A DNA stretch of 34,711 nucleotides. Origin: JBAWZR01 sp037142915. GTDB lineage: Bacteria > Patescibacteriota > Minisyncoccia > Moranbacterales > UBA1568. The DNA is taken from positions 1 through 34,711 of the forward strand of contig JBAWZR010000003.1 in the NCBI GenBank assembly GCA_037142915.1, written 5' to 3'. The notes beneath the pieces are model-generated. The model made no database searches. It was not told the origin of the DNA and saw only the letters and a list, made by a program, of their open reading frames with translations. Positions 19,985 to 28,096 of the stretch are shown here, one piece after another. Made by a program: the position numbers and the translations under genes. Position 1 is the first letter of the stretch. The number at the start of each line of letters is the position of its first letter.

Positions 19985-21319
19985 ATGAAAGATTTGCGAA
20001 TTGAACATCAAGAAGAACTCACGGGTATATCAGAAGCCGTCGTGAGAGAGCGGGGGAGTAAATTGCAGGCGTATACCGGACAGTTGCAGGATGTGATACA
20101 AAAAAGTGATTGGCAGTCAGATGAGGCGTCACTTCTTCTGCCAGATACGGACACTACATTAGTTCAAGCGATGGTCGCCAAGAAAAAAACACCGAACTTG
20201 AAATATATCGTCGTGATTGGTATTGGCGGGTCGAATTTAGGTGCGTATGCCGTGTATCAGGCTTTATATGGGAGTGAGGATGCGTTCGTTGTCGATCGTT
20301 TTCCGAAATTGGTGTTTGCTGATACGGTTTCGACGACGCTCCTTCATCGGTTGGCAGAAATTTTGCAACAAGTGCAGTTACCCGAAGAAATCTTGATCGT
20401 GTTGATTAGCAAGTCTGGTACGACAACCGAAACAGTTTCCAATGCTGACATTCTTTTTGAGCCACTCCTTGTTCGTTTTGGCGCAACTTTTATTGAGAGA
20501 ATAGTTGTCATTACCGATGAAGGATCAAAACTGCATACTCTTTCTCAGGAAAAACATATAGATACGTTGTTCGTGCCGGCGAAAGTCGGTGGGCGGTTTT
20601 CAGTGTTCTCGCCGATCGGGCTGTTCCCGTTGGGTATGGCGGGTGTGGATATCAAAGCGTTGCTCTCGGGAGCCAAAGCCGTGCGTGACGCGTTTCTGGC
20701 GGCGGAGGATGTTTTGGAAAACAAATCTTTAGTGTCAGCCGTGTTGCAGAAGTTGTGGCAGGAAAAAGGCTATACGATCCACAATTCTTTCTTTTTCAAT
20801 CCGGAATTGGAGATGGTTGGTAAGTGGTATCGGCAGTTGACAGGCGAGAGCCTCGGCAAGTCACACGATCGTCAGGGAAGCCTGGTAAATGCAGGCATTA
20901 CGCCGATGGTCTCGATCGGGTCGACAGATCTGCACTCGATGGTGCAACTGTACTTTGGTGGACCGAGGGATAAATTTACGAGTTTTGTGTTTGCGCCGAA
21001 TGCAGAGAGTCCCCGGGTGTCTTCAAATGGGTTATTGTCTGGTTTGGTAATGGGTATTGAGGGGAAGTCGGCAGACGATATCTTGCAAGCGATCTATGAG
21101 GCGGTAAAAATTTCATATCGTCAGCACGAGCTTCCATATATGGAGGTTTCACTCCCGGAAATTTCCGCTTTCACGTTGGGACAATACCTGCAGTTTCGGA
21201 TGTTAGAGATGATGTATCTGGCGCAACTGTTCAATGTCAATGCGTTTGACCAACCGAATGTGGAGGATTACAAATCAGAAATGAGAAAAGCCCTCAATTC
21301 GAGTAAAGCGTCTGAATAA
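19985..21319 (+). CDS. pgi: Glucose-6-phosphate isomerase
   Basis: Interconverts glucose 6-phosphate and fructose 6-phosphate in the cytoplasm and so feeds GlmS and glycolysis. The 444-residue product has two SIS folds: YIVVIGIGGSNLGAYAVYQA (about 71-90), SKSGTTTETVSNADIL, FSVFSPIGLFPLGMAG and SIGSTDLHSMVQLYFGGPRD, ending with NVNAFDQPNVEDYK, the usual C-terminal signature. Length fits the bacterial short form. It has its own promoter and is followed by a gap of about 160 bases before murI. Confidence 0.97.
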   Translation: MKDLRIEHQEELTGISEAVVRERGSKLQAYTGQLQDVIQKSDWQSDEASLLLPDTDTTLVQAMVAKKKTPNLKYIVVIGIGGSNLGAYAVYQALYGSEDAFVVDRFPKLVFADTVSTTLLHRLAEILQQVQLPEEILIVLISKSGTTTETVSNADILFEPLLVRFGATFIERIVVITDEGSKLHTLSQEKHIDTLFVPAKVGGRFSVFSPIGLFPLGMAGVDIKALLSGAKAVRDAFLAAEDVLENKSLVSAVLQKLWQEKGYTIHNSFFFNPELEMVGKWYRQLTGESLGKSHDRQGSLVNAGITPMVSIGSTDLHSMVQLYFGGPRDKFTSFVFAPNAESPRVSSNGLLSGLVMGIEGKSADDILQAIYEAVKISYRQHELPYMEVSLPEISAFTLGQYLQFRMLEMMYLAQLFNVNAFDQPNVEDYKSEMRKALNSSKASE

Positions 21320-21477
21320 CCCTGTCTGTATGATATGGAGAAAAAATCAATTTTCCCTATTTCGATAGGTGGGTTTCAATTTTTCGCTTCCTGTCCTGAA
21401 GGCTTCTCGAGAACATTGTATCACTTTTGGGTGATGATGCAAGTGTGAAAATTCGCGGTGATTACTGTAAAAAAATT

Positions 21478-22308
21478 ATGGAGATACTACGTGATAAGAA
21501 TATCGGTATATTTGATTCTGGTTTCGGTGGGTTGAATATCATGCGCGGGATTGTGCGAGCGTTGCCGGAGTACGATTTCGTCTATTTGGGGGATACAGCA
21601 CGCACTCCGTATGGGACGCGCTCTCAGGAGACGATTTATGAATTTACCCGGCAAGCAGTAGACTTTCTTTTCAGTAAAAACTGCGCTCTTATAATTTTTG
21701 CCTGCAATACCGCGTCGAGTGATGCTCTTCGATTGATACAGCAGAAATATATCCCGAAGCGATATCCGGATGGGAAAGCTCTTGGTGTGCTTATCCCGAT
21801 AGCGGAAGTCGCGGTATCAAAAACGAGCAACAAGCGAATCGGTGTTGTGGCCACCGAGAGTACCGTGTCTTCGGGAGCTTTTATCCGGGAAATTTCCAAG
21901 CTTGATCCTGAAATCCAGGTATTTCAAAATGCCTGCCCGTTGCTCGTCCCGCTTATCGAATCCGGTGAGATTGATTCCGAGGTGACAGAGATGATGCTGA
22001 GAAAATATCTGGCGTCCTTGCTCAAGCAGGATATTGATACTTTGATTTTAGGGTGCACGCATTATGGTCTTTTGGAGAACAAGATCAAAAAAATCACTGG
22101 TGAGAGCGTGACAGTTATCTCAGAGCCAGGAATTGTTGCCGAGAAACTGGCCGATTATTTGGAGCGTCACCCGGAAGTGGAAGAACGACTGAGTAAAAAA
22201 AATAAGAGAACTTTTTATTCCACCGATCTGACGAAGAAATTTGAAATACTTGGGAGCAAATTTTTCGGGAAAAAATTAGAGGTTGAAAAGGCGAATTTGG
22301 AACAATAA
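21478..22308 (+). CDS. murI: Glutamate racemase
   Basis: Makes D-glutamate for peptidoglycan from L-glutamate by a two-cysteine mechanism. From MEILRDKNIGIFDSGFGG the product has 276 residues, with DSGFGG (13-18), YLGDTARTPYG, the first catalytic Cys in FACNTAS (about 76) and the second in LGCTHYGLLE (about 193). Both cysteines and the DSG motif are intact. An ATG at 21427 would add 17 residues without family similarity; the shorter start is preferred, though no good ribosome site precedes either. A terminator follows at 22332. Confidence 0.95.
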   Translation: MEILRDKNIGIFDSGFGGLNIMRGIVRALPEYDFVYLGDTARTPYGTRSQETIYEFTRQAVDFLFSKNCALIIFACNTASSDALRLIQQKYIPKRYPDGKALGVLIPIAEVAVSKTSNKRIGVVATESTVSSGAFIREISKLDPEIQVFQNACPLLVPLIESGEIDSEVTEMMLRKYLASLLKQDIDTLILGCTHYGLLENKIKKITGESVTVISEPGIVAEKLADYLERHPEVEERLSKKNKRTFYSTDLTKKFEILGSKFFGKKLEVEKANLEQ

Positions 22309-22331
22309 AAGACCCTGATGGTCAGTGCAGA

Positions 22332-22362
22332 GGGCTGAATTCAAGAATTGAGAGCCCCTTTT
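22332..22362 (+). terminator. Intrinsic terminator after murI
   Basis: GGGCT (22332-22336) pairs with AGCCC (22353-22357), with inner AATT/AATT pairing, followed by CTTTT. Confidence 0.6.
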
Positions 22363-22391
22363 CGAGTATGGCAATGTTTGGTATACTCGAA
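22361..22391 (+). promoter_or_regulatory. Operator-like 9+9 inverted repeat overlapping a -10 element
   Basis: TTCGAGTAT (22361-22369) and ATACTCGAA (22383-22391) are perfect inverted copies 13 bases apart. The right arm overlaps a TATACT -10 hexamer at 22382-22387. There is no good -35. The position, between the murI terminator and the next operon, suits a repressor or activator site. The binding protein is unknown. Confidence 0.45.
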
Positions 22392-22430
22392 GAAGAGGTT
22401 TTTATTTCATTGACCGGTATTTTTACTGTT

Positions 22431-22541
22431 ATGTCTTCTAAACGATACTATCGGCGGGTTCGGGTGGTGTGGATCGTCATTTCAAGTTTGGTGGTGCTTT
22501 CGATGATTCTCTTTCTTATTGTCCCTTTTTTTGGATATTAA
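22431..22541 (+). CDS. 36-residue single-pass membrane peptide
   Basis: The frame encodes MSSKRYYRRVRVVWIVISSL followed by VVLSMILFLIVPFFGY. A short, strongly basic N-terminus precedes one hydrophobic helix, so the N-terminus should face the cytoplasm. The stop lies three bases before the FtsB-like gene, suggesting translational coupling. No family is recognised. It might be a small division or envelope partner of the next protein; that is inference. No Shine-Dalgarno is evident, so the call is moderate. Confidence 0.5.
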   Translation: MSSKRYYRRVRVVWIVISSLVVLSMILFLIVPFFGY

Positions 22542-22544
22542 AGT

Positions 22545-22946
22545 ATGTTTCGTCGGCTGTTGCTTGGGATTTTTTTGATTTTAGTGACGACGGTTTTGGT
22601 GTGGCTCGGGTATCAGACCTACCAGGAATTCCGTCGTGGGCAAGCGGTGGATCGAGAGATACTCCAGCTGAAGGAAGAGAGTAATCGGATTCGCCAGGAG
22701 AATACTTCATTGAAAAACAATATCGAGTATCTCAAGACAGATGATTTTCAGAAGAGGGAAGCAAAAGGCGAGCTTAATTATCAGGAAAATGGGGAGCGTG
22801 TCGTCGTGTTTCAACCAGGAACCAACACCACTTCCAATCCTTCATCTTCCGGGAATAAGGTCTCTTTTTCAGAAAATAAAAACGAAACTCCGTCGGTGAT
22901 TTTCCGAAAACCGAATTATCAGATCTGGTGGGAGCAATTCTTCTAA
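22545..22946 (+). CDS. FtsB/DivIC-like septum formation initiator
   Basis: A 133-residue bitopic membrane protein: a short basic cytoplasmic tip (MFRRLL), a membrane helix (about 6-24), then a coiled coil (about 30-65, EILQLKEESNRIRQENTSLK) ending in YLKTDDFQKREAKGELNY, which matches the FtsB/DivIC pattern where the coil is followed by a short motif before the Glu/Arg-rich end. Such proteins join FtsL and FtsQ in the divisome. The C-terminal 40 residues are a Ser/Asn/Thr-rich tail. It is in an operon with the small membrane peptide upstream and a foldase downstream. Confidence 0.82.
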   Translation: MFRRLLLGIFLILVTTVLVWLGYQTYQEFRRGQAVDREILQLKEESNRIRQENTSLKNNIEYLKTDDFQKREAKGELNYQENGERVVVFQPGTNTTSNPSSSGNKVSFSENKNETPSVIFRKPNYQIWWEQFF

Positions 22947-22958
22947 TCTTTTTGGTAT

Positions 22959-24005
22959 ATGATGCAGCGATTGAAAGATTTTTTTTCTCGAGGTAAGACG
23001 TGGCTTTGGTTTTTCCTTAGTCTGGTCTTGTTCGTATGTATCGGTCTTGTGGTGAGCGTATATGCTTTTCCATCGACCAACTTTTCCCAGAAGGTAAGTA
23101 CGGCCGTCAGTCTCCCGGTGGTTTTTCTGACTCCGCAACAATTCATCACTTCTCGTGAGTGGGAGCGGAATACACTTTCGACTATCCGTCTGTATGCCGA
23201 GAAAAAAGATACCCTGCTCAAGGCGGGGTTGAGTATCGATTTCAGCGGAGCAGATGGACAGAAGTTGCTCTCGGCGAAACGAAAGGAGATTTTGAATAAG
23301 ATGTTGGAAGATCGACTCGTTGAGAAGCTGGCCACCGATAGGGGATTGAGTGTTTCCGCTGCTGATCTGACCAATAATGTTGATGTGGTATTGCAGAAAA
23401 ACGGCAATGATCAGAAATTTCGCCAGCAACTTTCTACTGATTATGGTTGGACGCTGGATGATTTCAAACAGATCGTCGTCCGGCCGACTCTCCTCGGTGA
23501 GGCATTGGAGAAGTTTTTCAATCAGCAGAAACAAGACAATGGAAAAGCAAAGCAAACCATGCTCGAAGCACAGAAACAGCTCGGTGGCGGAATGTCATTC
23601 GCCGATGTAACAACTCATTATTCCGAGGGTGCGACAGCGAGAAATGGCGGCGATCTGGGATGGCTTCCGATCGAAGCGGTCACGCCGGAGATAGCGACAT
23701 TTGTCAAAGACCAACCGCTCCATGTGGCGACTGGCATCATCGAGAGCACTCTGGGATTTCATATCGTTATGGTAGATGAGCGTCAAGAAAAAAACAATTC
23801 AATCTTGGTACATTTACGCCAGATTTTCGTTCACAAGCAGACCTATGCCGAATGGCTTCAAGAACAGAAGACACAAATAAAGCCATTGATACTGCTTCGG
23901 GGATATCAGTGGAATGCCGATATGGGACGGATTGAGTTCAGCGATCCTGATATGCGTCATTTTGAGGAAAATGTTCGACAAGAGGCTTCAGGGATGATTC
24001 TTTAG
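22959..24005 (+). CDS. Membrane-anchored parvulin-type peptidyl-prolyl isomerase (PrsA/SurA-like)
   Basis: Extracytoplasmic foldase that helps fold exported proteins by proline isomerisation. The 348-residue product has an N-terminal membrane anchor (about 15-37), a helical chaperone-like region (about 60-185), and a parvulin core (about 205-270) with MSFADVTTHYSEGATARNGG, DLGWLP and GFHIVMVDER, which are typical parvulin strands. The core is short. No lipobox Cys is visible, so it is held by the uncleaved helix. ATG ATG at the start leaves one codon of doubt. It is in the operon with FtsB-like and membrane proteins. Confidence 0.85.
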   Translation: MMQRLKDFFSRGKTWLWFFLSLVLFVCIGLVVSVYAFPSTNFSQKVSTAVSLPVVFLTPQQFITSREWERNTLSTIRLYAEKKDTLLKAGLSIDFSGADGQKLLSAKRKEILNKMLEDRLVEKLATDRGLSVSAADLTNNVDVVLQKNGNDQKFRQQLSTDYGWTLDDFKQIVVRPTLLGEALEKFFNQQKQDNGKAKQTMLEAQKQLGGGMSFADVTTHYSEGATARNGGDLGWLPIEAVTPEIATFVKDQPLHVATGIIESTLGFHIVMVDERQEKNNSILVHLRQIFVHKQTYAEWLQEQKTQIKPLILLRGYQWNADMGRIEFSDPDMRHFEENVRQEASGMIL

Positions 24006-24027
24006 AGTTGCTATTCCGTACAGTCGT

Positions 24028-24777
24028 ATGCTTTTCCATCTATCGGTTTTTTTCAATACACTTTTATTCGCCTTCGGGTTGATGGTGACACTGAAATACG
24101 GTGACAGTGTTTTTTTCTATGCTTGGGCGGCAGTTTTTTTATTGCTGGTCACATTGCGGGCAGTGCACTCTTTTGCGAGTGACTCATGGCGTTCATATAT
24201 TTTGCCGGTGATTCTGACGCTTTCGAGTGTATCATTGATGGCTTTTATCAGCACGCTTCTCGAACGGGAAATTTTTCTGGTTCTTGTTGTTTTTTCCTAT
24301 TATACGCTGTTGCTTGGTTTGTATCGATTGTCGAGGGTTCAAGGCGATCTCTCGGCACGCGCTCTGGTCGCGATGAACGCTATGATTGCATCGTTCTTTT
24401 TCCTGAGCGTTTTGTATGGATTCTATATCAATTTCACTGTGCCATTGTGGGTGTTTATGGTTTTGTATGGTTTTGGATCGTTTGGCGTCTTGTTTCAGTA
24501 TCTCCATATTTTGACGCCGGATACGAAACGTGTTTCGCTCTATAGTCTGGTGGGCGCCCTGACGCTGGCTGAGTTGGCATGGATGGTGAATTTTTGGCCG
24601 TTCGGTTATCTGACGAGCGGTATAGTGGTGTTGATGTTCTTCTTCGTTTTGTTCGATTTGGCGCAAAACGATATCCTTGGGACGCTCTCCAAGAAGCGCG
24701 TCCTGACGCACACCGCGATATTTTTCGGTCTGCTTGTGATTGTCTTGTGGAGTTCTCGTTGGCTTCCGGTAGCGTAA
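24028..24777 (+). CDS. Polytopic membrane protein, unknown function
   Basis: A 249-residue very hydrophobic protein with about eight predicted membrane helices, separated by short loops (for example SFASDSWRS, SRVQGDLSAR, LTPDTKRVS). No catalytic or transport motif is recognised. It starts 22 bases after the foldase gene and ends 18 bases before kup, so it is in the same operon. A role in envelope or ion handling would be a guess from position only. Confidence 0.75.
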   Translation: MLFHLSVFFNTLLFAFGLMVTLKYGDSVFFYAWAAVFLLLVTLRAVHSFASDSWRSYILPVILTLSSVSLMAFISTLLEREIFLVLVVFSYYTLLLGLYRLSRVQGDLSARALVAMNAMIASFFFLSVLYGFYINFTVPLWVFMVLYGFGSFGVLFQYLHILTPDTKRVSLYSLVGALTLAELAWMVNFWPFGYLTSGIVVLMFFFVLFDLAQNDILGTLSKKRVLTHTAIFFGLLVIVLWSSRWLPVA

Positions 24778-24795
24778 CTTTACTCTCAATTCCAT

Positions 24796-26847
24796 ATGCG
24801 GGAAAAAAAATCATCGACCGGCGTTTTGACATTGGCAGCATTGGGCATCGTATATGGCGACCTCGGTACTTCGCCATTATATGCTTTTAACGAAGTCTTT
24901 TTTGGTAGTGGGCGTTTGCCGACGACACCTCTGATGGCGATTGGTGTAGCAAGTCTCATTTTTTGGATGCTTCTTCTTATCGTCGGTATCAAGTATGCAG
25001 TGTTCGTCCTGCGAGCGGATCACCAGGGTGACGGTGGGGTATTTGCTTTGTTTGGAATCTTGCAACAATTCAAAGGACGCCGCATCACTATCTTTTCTTT
25101 CCTCCTCATGTTTTCGGCCGGATTGCTTTTAGGTGAGGGAATCATTACGCCGGCAATCTCGGTTTTGTCTGCAGTTGAGGGATTAAAAATTCTTGCACCA
25201 GGTCTGGCGTCGTGGGTTATTCCGTTGACGATTGGTGTCTTGATATTTATTTTTTTCCTGCAAAAGAGAGGTACGAAACGCATAGGAAAGATTTATGGAC
25301 CGATTATGCTCGTATGGTTTGGTGCGTTGGCATTTCTTGGTATTCGACAATTGGTCTTGGTACCGGAAATCATCGCTGCGATATTCAATCCGTATTCGGC
25401 CTGGGTTGTTTTATACTCAGTGGACTTTCATCATCTCTTACTCATGTTTGGCGCGGTGTTTCTTGTGTTAACAGGGAGCGAGGCGTTGTATGCGGACTTG
25501 GGACATCTCGGGCGCCGGCCGATCCGTATCGGTTGGTTCACAATTGTTTTTCCATCGCTCTTGCTCAATTATGCCGGGCAGGCTGCCTTTCTCGTCCGTG
25601 GGCAAGCGGTGCAGGGTGGGAATGTTTTTTATAGTCTGGTGCCGGAGGGTTGGCTTCCCGCGATGATTATCTTGGCGACGATGGCGACATTTATCGCGAG
25701 TGTCGCGTTGTTGTTCGGGGCATATTCACTGGCGGCGCAGGCGATCGCCTTGAAGCTCCTGCCGCGGATGCGAGTGGTGCATACGAATCGTGAGACGGAG
25801 GGGCAGATTTATCTTCCTGCCGTTAATTGGACGCTGTTCGTTGGGAGTGCTCTTCTGGTGCTGGGTTTTGGTTCTGCGACGCGATTAGCATCAGCGTATG
25901 GTTTTGCAGTTTCGGGGGTAATGTTGATCACTTCGCTTTCGATGTTGTTCGTGGCAAGTCGGCATTGGCAATGGTCTCGATTTGGGTCGGGGATTGTTTT
26001 CGGCGCCTTTGTGCTCATCGATATATGGTTCATGTGTGCGAATTTGATGAAGTTTCCAGAGGGTGGTTGGATACCGTTTTTGTTGGGATTAATCGTGTTT
26101 GGTATCATCGCAACCTGGCGTTGGGGTCGTCAACTTTTACGCACTGCCTATGATGCTTATGTGTCTGACCGAAGTATCCAGTGGTTTTTGGATATGAAGC
26201 GGCGTATCGAAATGGCCGGCGGAATATTGCGGGATGAGCGCGTTCGGAATATGGCAGAGAATGATCGCGCGGTTGTTTTCATTATCTCTAGAGCCTTGGT
26301 CAACAAAGAGAGTCGTATCCCCGTTAAATTGCGTGTGCACCTGAAGCGCTGTGGGACTGTTCCCAAAAATATCATTTTTCTCAACATTCAACAGGAAAAG
26401 GTGCCGTATCTGAAACGCCATATCCAGATCATTGATTTCGGACAGAGTGTGTATGCGGTGCACGCGGTTTTCGGGTTTATGGAAAACCCTAATGCGACCG
26501 CCGTATTGCGGGAACTCTATCACAAGCATCATATTTTCGGGGAGAAGTTTCGTCGGTGTACGATCGAGACAAGTGAGGATGAATTTTTAATTGACCGTGA
26601 TGTGAAATGGCCGCAACGATGGATGGCACAGATATTTCGTATTTTGCTACAGTGGGCGGTGCCGGCGTATCGATATTTCGGTTTGTCCGGTGATGCGTCC
26701 GCGGGTTTGTCCAAGACCGTCGTGCCGGTGCATCTCTCCGCGCAGGGGATTCGGGTTGAGATTCCTGAATTCTCGTTGCTCGGTCGGCGCGATATGATTG
26801 ACCCGGATACGCTTCAACCGACCAATATCCATTTTTCGAAGGTGTAA
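24796..26847 (+). CDS. kup: KUP/HAK/KT family potassium uptake protein
   Basis: Proton-coupled potassium importer in the cytoplasmic membrane. The 683-residue product begins with the family signature TLAALGIVYGDLGTSPLYAF (about 10-29), followed by about 12 membrane helices to around residue 455 (GEGIITPAISVLSAVEGL, LTGSEALYADLGHLGRRPI, NYAGQAAFL) and a soluble C-terminal domain (about 460-683) that ends in VEIPEFSLLGRR. Conserved GD and E residues in the first helices are present. It is the last gene of the apparent operon from 22431. Confidence 0.95.
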   Translation: MREKKSSTGVLTLAALGIVYGDLGTSPLYAFNEVFFGSGRLPTTPLMAIGVASLIFWMLLLIVGIKYAVFVLRADHQGDGGVFALFGILQQFKGRRITIFSFLLMFSAGLLLGEGIITPAISVLSAVEGLKILAPGLASWVIPLTIGVLIFIFFLQKRGTKRIGKIYGPIMLVWFGALAFLGIRQLVLVPEIIAAIFNPYSAWVVLYSVDFHHLLLMFGAVFLVLTGSEALYADLGHLGRRPIRIGWFTIVFPSLLLNYAGQAAFLVRGQAVQGGNVFYSLVPEGWLPAMIILATMATFIASVALLFGAYSLAAQAIALKLLPRMRVVHTNRETEGQIYLPAVNWTLFVGSALLVLGFGSATRLASAYGFAVSGVMLITSLSMLFVASRHWQWSRFGSGIVFGAFVLIDIWFMCANLMKFPEGGWIPFLLGLIVFGIIATWRWGRQLLRTAYDAYVSDRSIQWFLDMKRRIEMAGGILRDERVRNMAENDRAVVFIISRALVNKESRIPVKLRVHLKRCGTVPKNIIFLNIQQEKVPYLKRHIQIIDFGQSVYAVHAVFGFMENPNATAVLRELYHKHHIFGEKFRRCTIETSEDEFLIDRDVKWPQRWMAQIFRILLQWAVPAYRYFGLSGDASAGLSKTVVPVHLSAQGIRVEIPEFSLLGRRDMIDPDTLQPTNIHFSKV

Positions 26848-26880
26848 AAACCAAGGCTCAGACAAGCCGGAGTTCAGCCC

Positions 26881-26909
26881 TTGCTTTTTCTTTCGTTTTG
26901 GGGTATACT
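26881..26909 (+). promoter_or_regulatory. Promoter for the RRM protein gene
   Basis: TTGCTT, a 17-base spacer and TATACT. The leader to the start codon would be about 130 bases, long for this compact genome, with several short GC stems but no clear known riboswitch. Confidence 0.6.
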
Positions 26910-27042
26910 GGATTCGTGATAAGTTTTTCTCAGAGTTTTCAACCAAGTGCGCGGAGCCAAGGCGTTTGAGCCATAAGCAGAGTGCGGAGGTACACGACAA
27001 AAGAGAAAGGTCGGCTTACACGGTAATTAGAGTGTTAGTACA

Positions 27043-27357
27043 ATGAATATGGCTCAAAAGCTTTATGTCGGAGGTTTGCCTTATCAGACAACCGAAGACG
27101 AATTGCGCGACGCTTTTGCACAGGCTGGTTCAGTGACATCTTCAATGATCATCACTGACCGGATGAGCGGACGATCCAAGGGTTTCGGTTTTATCGAAAT
27201 GGCCACGGATAAAGAAGCTCTGGCTGCGATTGATATGTGGAACGGCAAGGAATTCAACGGCCGTCGCCTCACTGTCAACGAAGCTCGTCCTCGTGAAGAG
27301 CGTGCACCGCGTCAGTACTCGGACAATGGCGGCAGCAATAACCAGTCCAACTGGTAA
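27043..27357 (+). CDS. RRM-type RNA-binding protein
   Basis: A 104-residue protein with a single RNA recognition motif: RNP2 LYVGGL at about 7-12 and RNP1 KGFGFIEM at about 46-53, in the fold KLYVGGLPYQTTEDELRDAF...FNGRRLTVNEARPR. A short tail rich in Arg, Gly, Ser and Asn follows. Such small RRM proteins occur in cyanobacteria and many candidate phyla and bind single-stranded RNA, often in cold or stress response. The start may be ATG 27043 or 27049; neither has a good ribosome site. A strong terminator follows. Confidence 0.93.
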   Translation: MNMAQKLYVGGLPYQTTEDELRDAFAQAGSVTSSMIITDRMSGRSKGFGFIEMATDKEALAAIDMWNGKEFNGRRLTVNEARPREERAPRQYSDNGGSNNQSNW

Positions 27358-27387
27358 TTCTGCATCATTGAAAGATTACTTTCAAAA

Positions 27388-27416
27388 AACACCATCCTGC
27401 AAAGGGTGGTGTTTTT
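27388..27416 (+). terminator. Intrinsic terminator after the RRM gene
   Basis: AACACCATCC pairs with GGGTGGTGTT (ten pairs, one wobble) around TGCAAA, followed by TTT. Confidence 0.88.
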
Positions 27417-27456
27417 ATGTGCGAAGTTTTGAAGTTGTATTCGCATTTCCCCGCAG

Positions 27457-27486
27457 TGTCATCCCGCACTTGATGCGGGATCCAGG
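27457..27486. repeat. Single half-unit of the TGTCATCCCGC repeat
   Basis: Thirty bases identical to the left half of the paired repeat at 1573 (TGTCATCCCGCACTTGATGC then GGGATCCAGG). The inverted partner is absent. It lies between two convergent genes. Confidence 0.88.
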
Positions 27487-27518
27487 TTGCAGTTGTAATT
27501 CTTTCAACCTCACCCCAG

Positions 27519-27542
27519 CCCTCTCCTCATCTCAGGAGAGGG
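27519..27542. repeat. Second, unrelated palindromic repeat
   Basis: CCCTCTCCT (27519-27527) and AGGAGAGGG (27534-27542) form a perfect hairpin with a six-base loop, preceded by CTCACCCCAG. Such CTCACCCCAGCCCTCTCC units are widespread repeats in many bacterial genomes. It may act as a bidirectional terminator between the convergent genes. Confidence 0.65.
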
Positions 27543-27556
27543 GGAAATACAAAATC

Positions 27557-27985
27557 TTATTTCCCCAAAGAAGTCATAATATCCCGCCGGTGTTCTTCTT
27601 CCTGCATCAGGATGCCTTCGAGGGTTTGGCGGATGCCATACTCGCCCAATTCGTCGGCGTTCTTGACGAGGGCTTTGTAGATCGAGATGGCTAATTCTTC
27701 ACCGGCGAGATCCTGTTCGAGCATCGTGGTCGAATTTTCAGAGACTTCGCGCTTCTCGACATCGATGGTCGGCACACCACCCAGATCATTGATGACCGTG
27801 GCGACGAGTACCGCGTGTGCCATTTCTTCATTGGCGTGAATGACGAGCTCCTTGGCGATGGCGGCATACTGCGCGCCGGTGATGGTGGCTGCGTGTTGAA
27901 CATACTGCACTGCCGCGGCGTATTCCCATTCGAGGGCCTTATTGAGATCGGCGATAAACTGTTCTTTCGTGGTAGACATAGGCAT
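27557..27985 (-). CDS. Ferritin-like diiron protein
   Basis: A 142-residue four-helix-bundle protein of the ferritin/bacterioferritin/Dps-like superfamily. Metal-ligand positions look complete: Glu in LEWEYAAAVQY (19-29), EEMAH (53-57), a Glu in GEELAI (95-100) and EEEHR (129-133). This is the ExxH pairing of a diiron site. It may store iron or detoxify peroxide. Which branch it belongs to cannot be fixed by eye. It is transcribed alone on the minus strand, convergent with the RRM gene. Confidence 0.88.
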   Translation of the reverse strand: MPMSTTKEQFIADLNKALEWEYAAAVQYVQHAATITGAQYAAIAKELVIHANEEMAHAVLVATVINDLGGVPTIDVEKREVSENSTTMLEQDLAGEELAISIYKALVKNADELGEYGIRQTLEGILMQEEEHRRDIMTSLGK

Positions 27986-28008
27986 AATGATTACGGGTTA
28001 GTATACAC

Positions 28009-28017
28009 AGTATAGCA
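28009..28017 (-). promoter_or_regulatory. Extended -10 promoter of the ferritin-like gene
   Basis: On the minus strand TGC followed by TATACT; a second TATACT lies four bases nearer the gene at 28005-28000. No strong -35. The start codon is about 25 bases downstream. Confidence 0.45.
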
Positions 28018-28064
28018 CAAGGAGGGGTGCTTGACTTTTTATAAAACAAAACATAAAAAGAATA

Positions 28065-28073
28065 TGCTATACT
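28065..28073 (+). promoter_or_regulatory. Extended -10 promoter of the FtsA-like gene
   Basis: TGC followed by TATACT, about 24 bases before the start codon, mirroring the promoter of the divergent ferritin-like gene. Confidence 0.5.
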
Positions 28074-28096
28074 GAAAATAGAATACAAAAATATCT

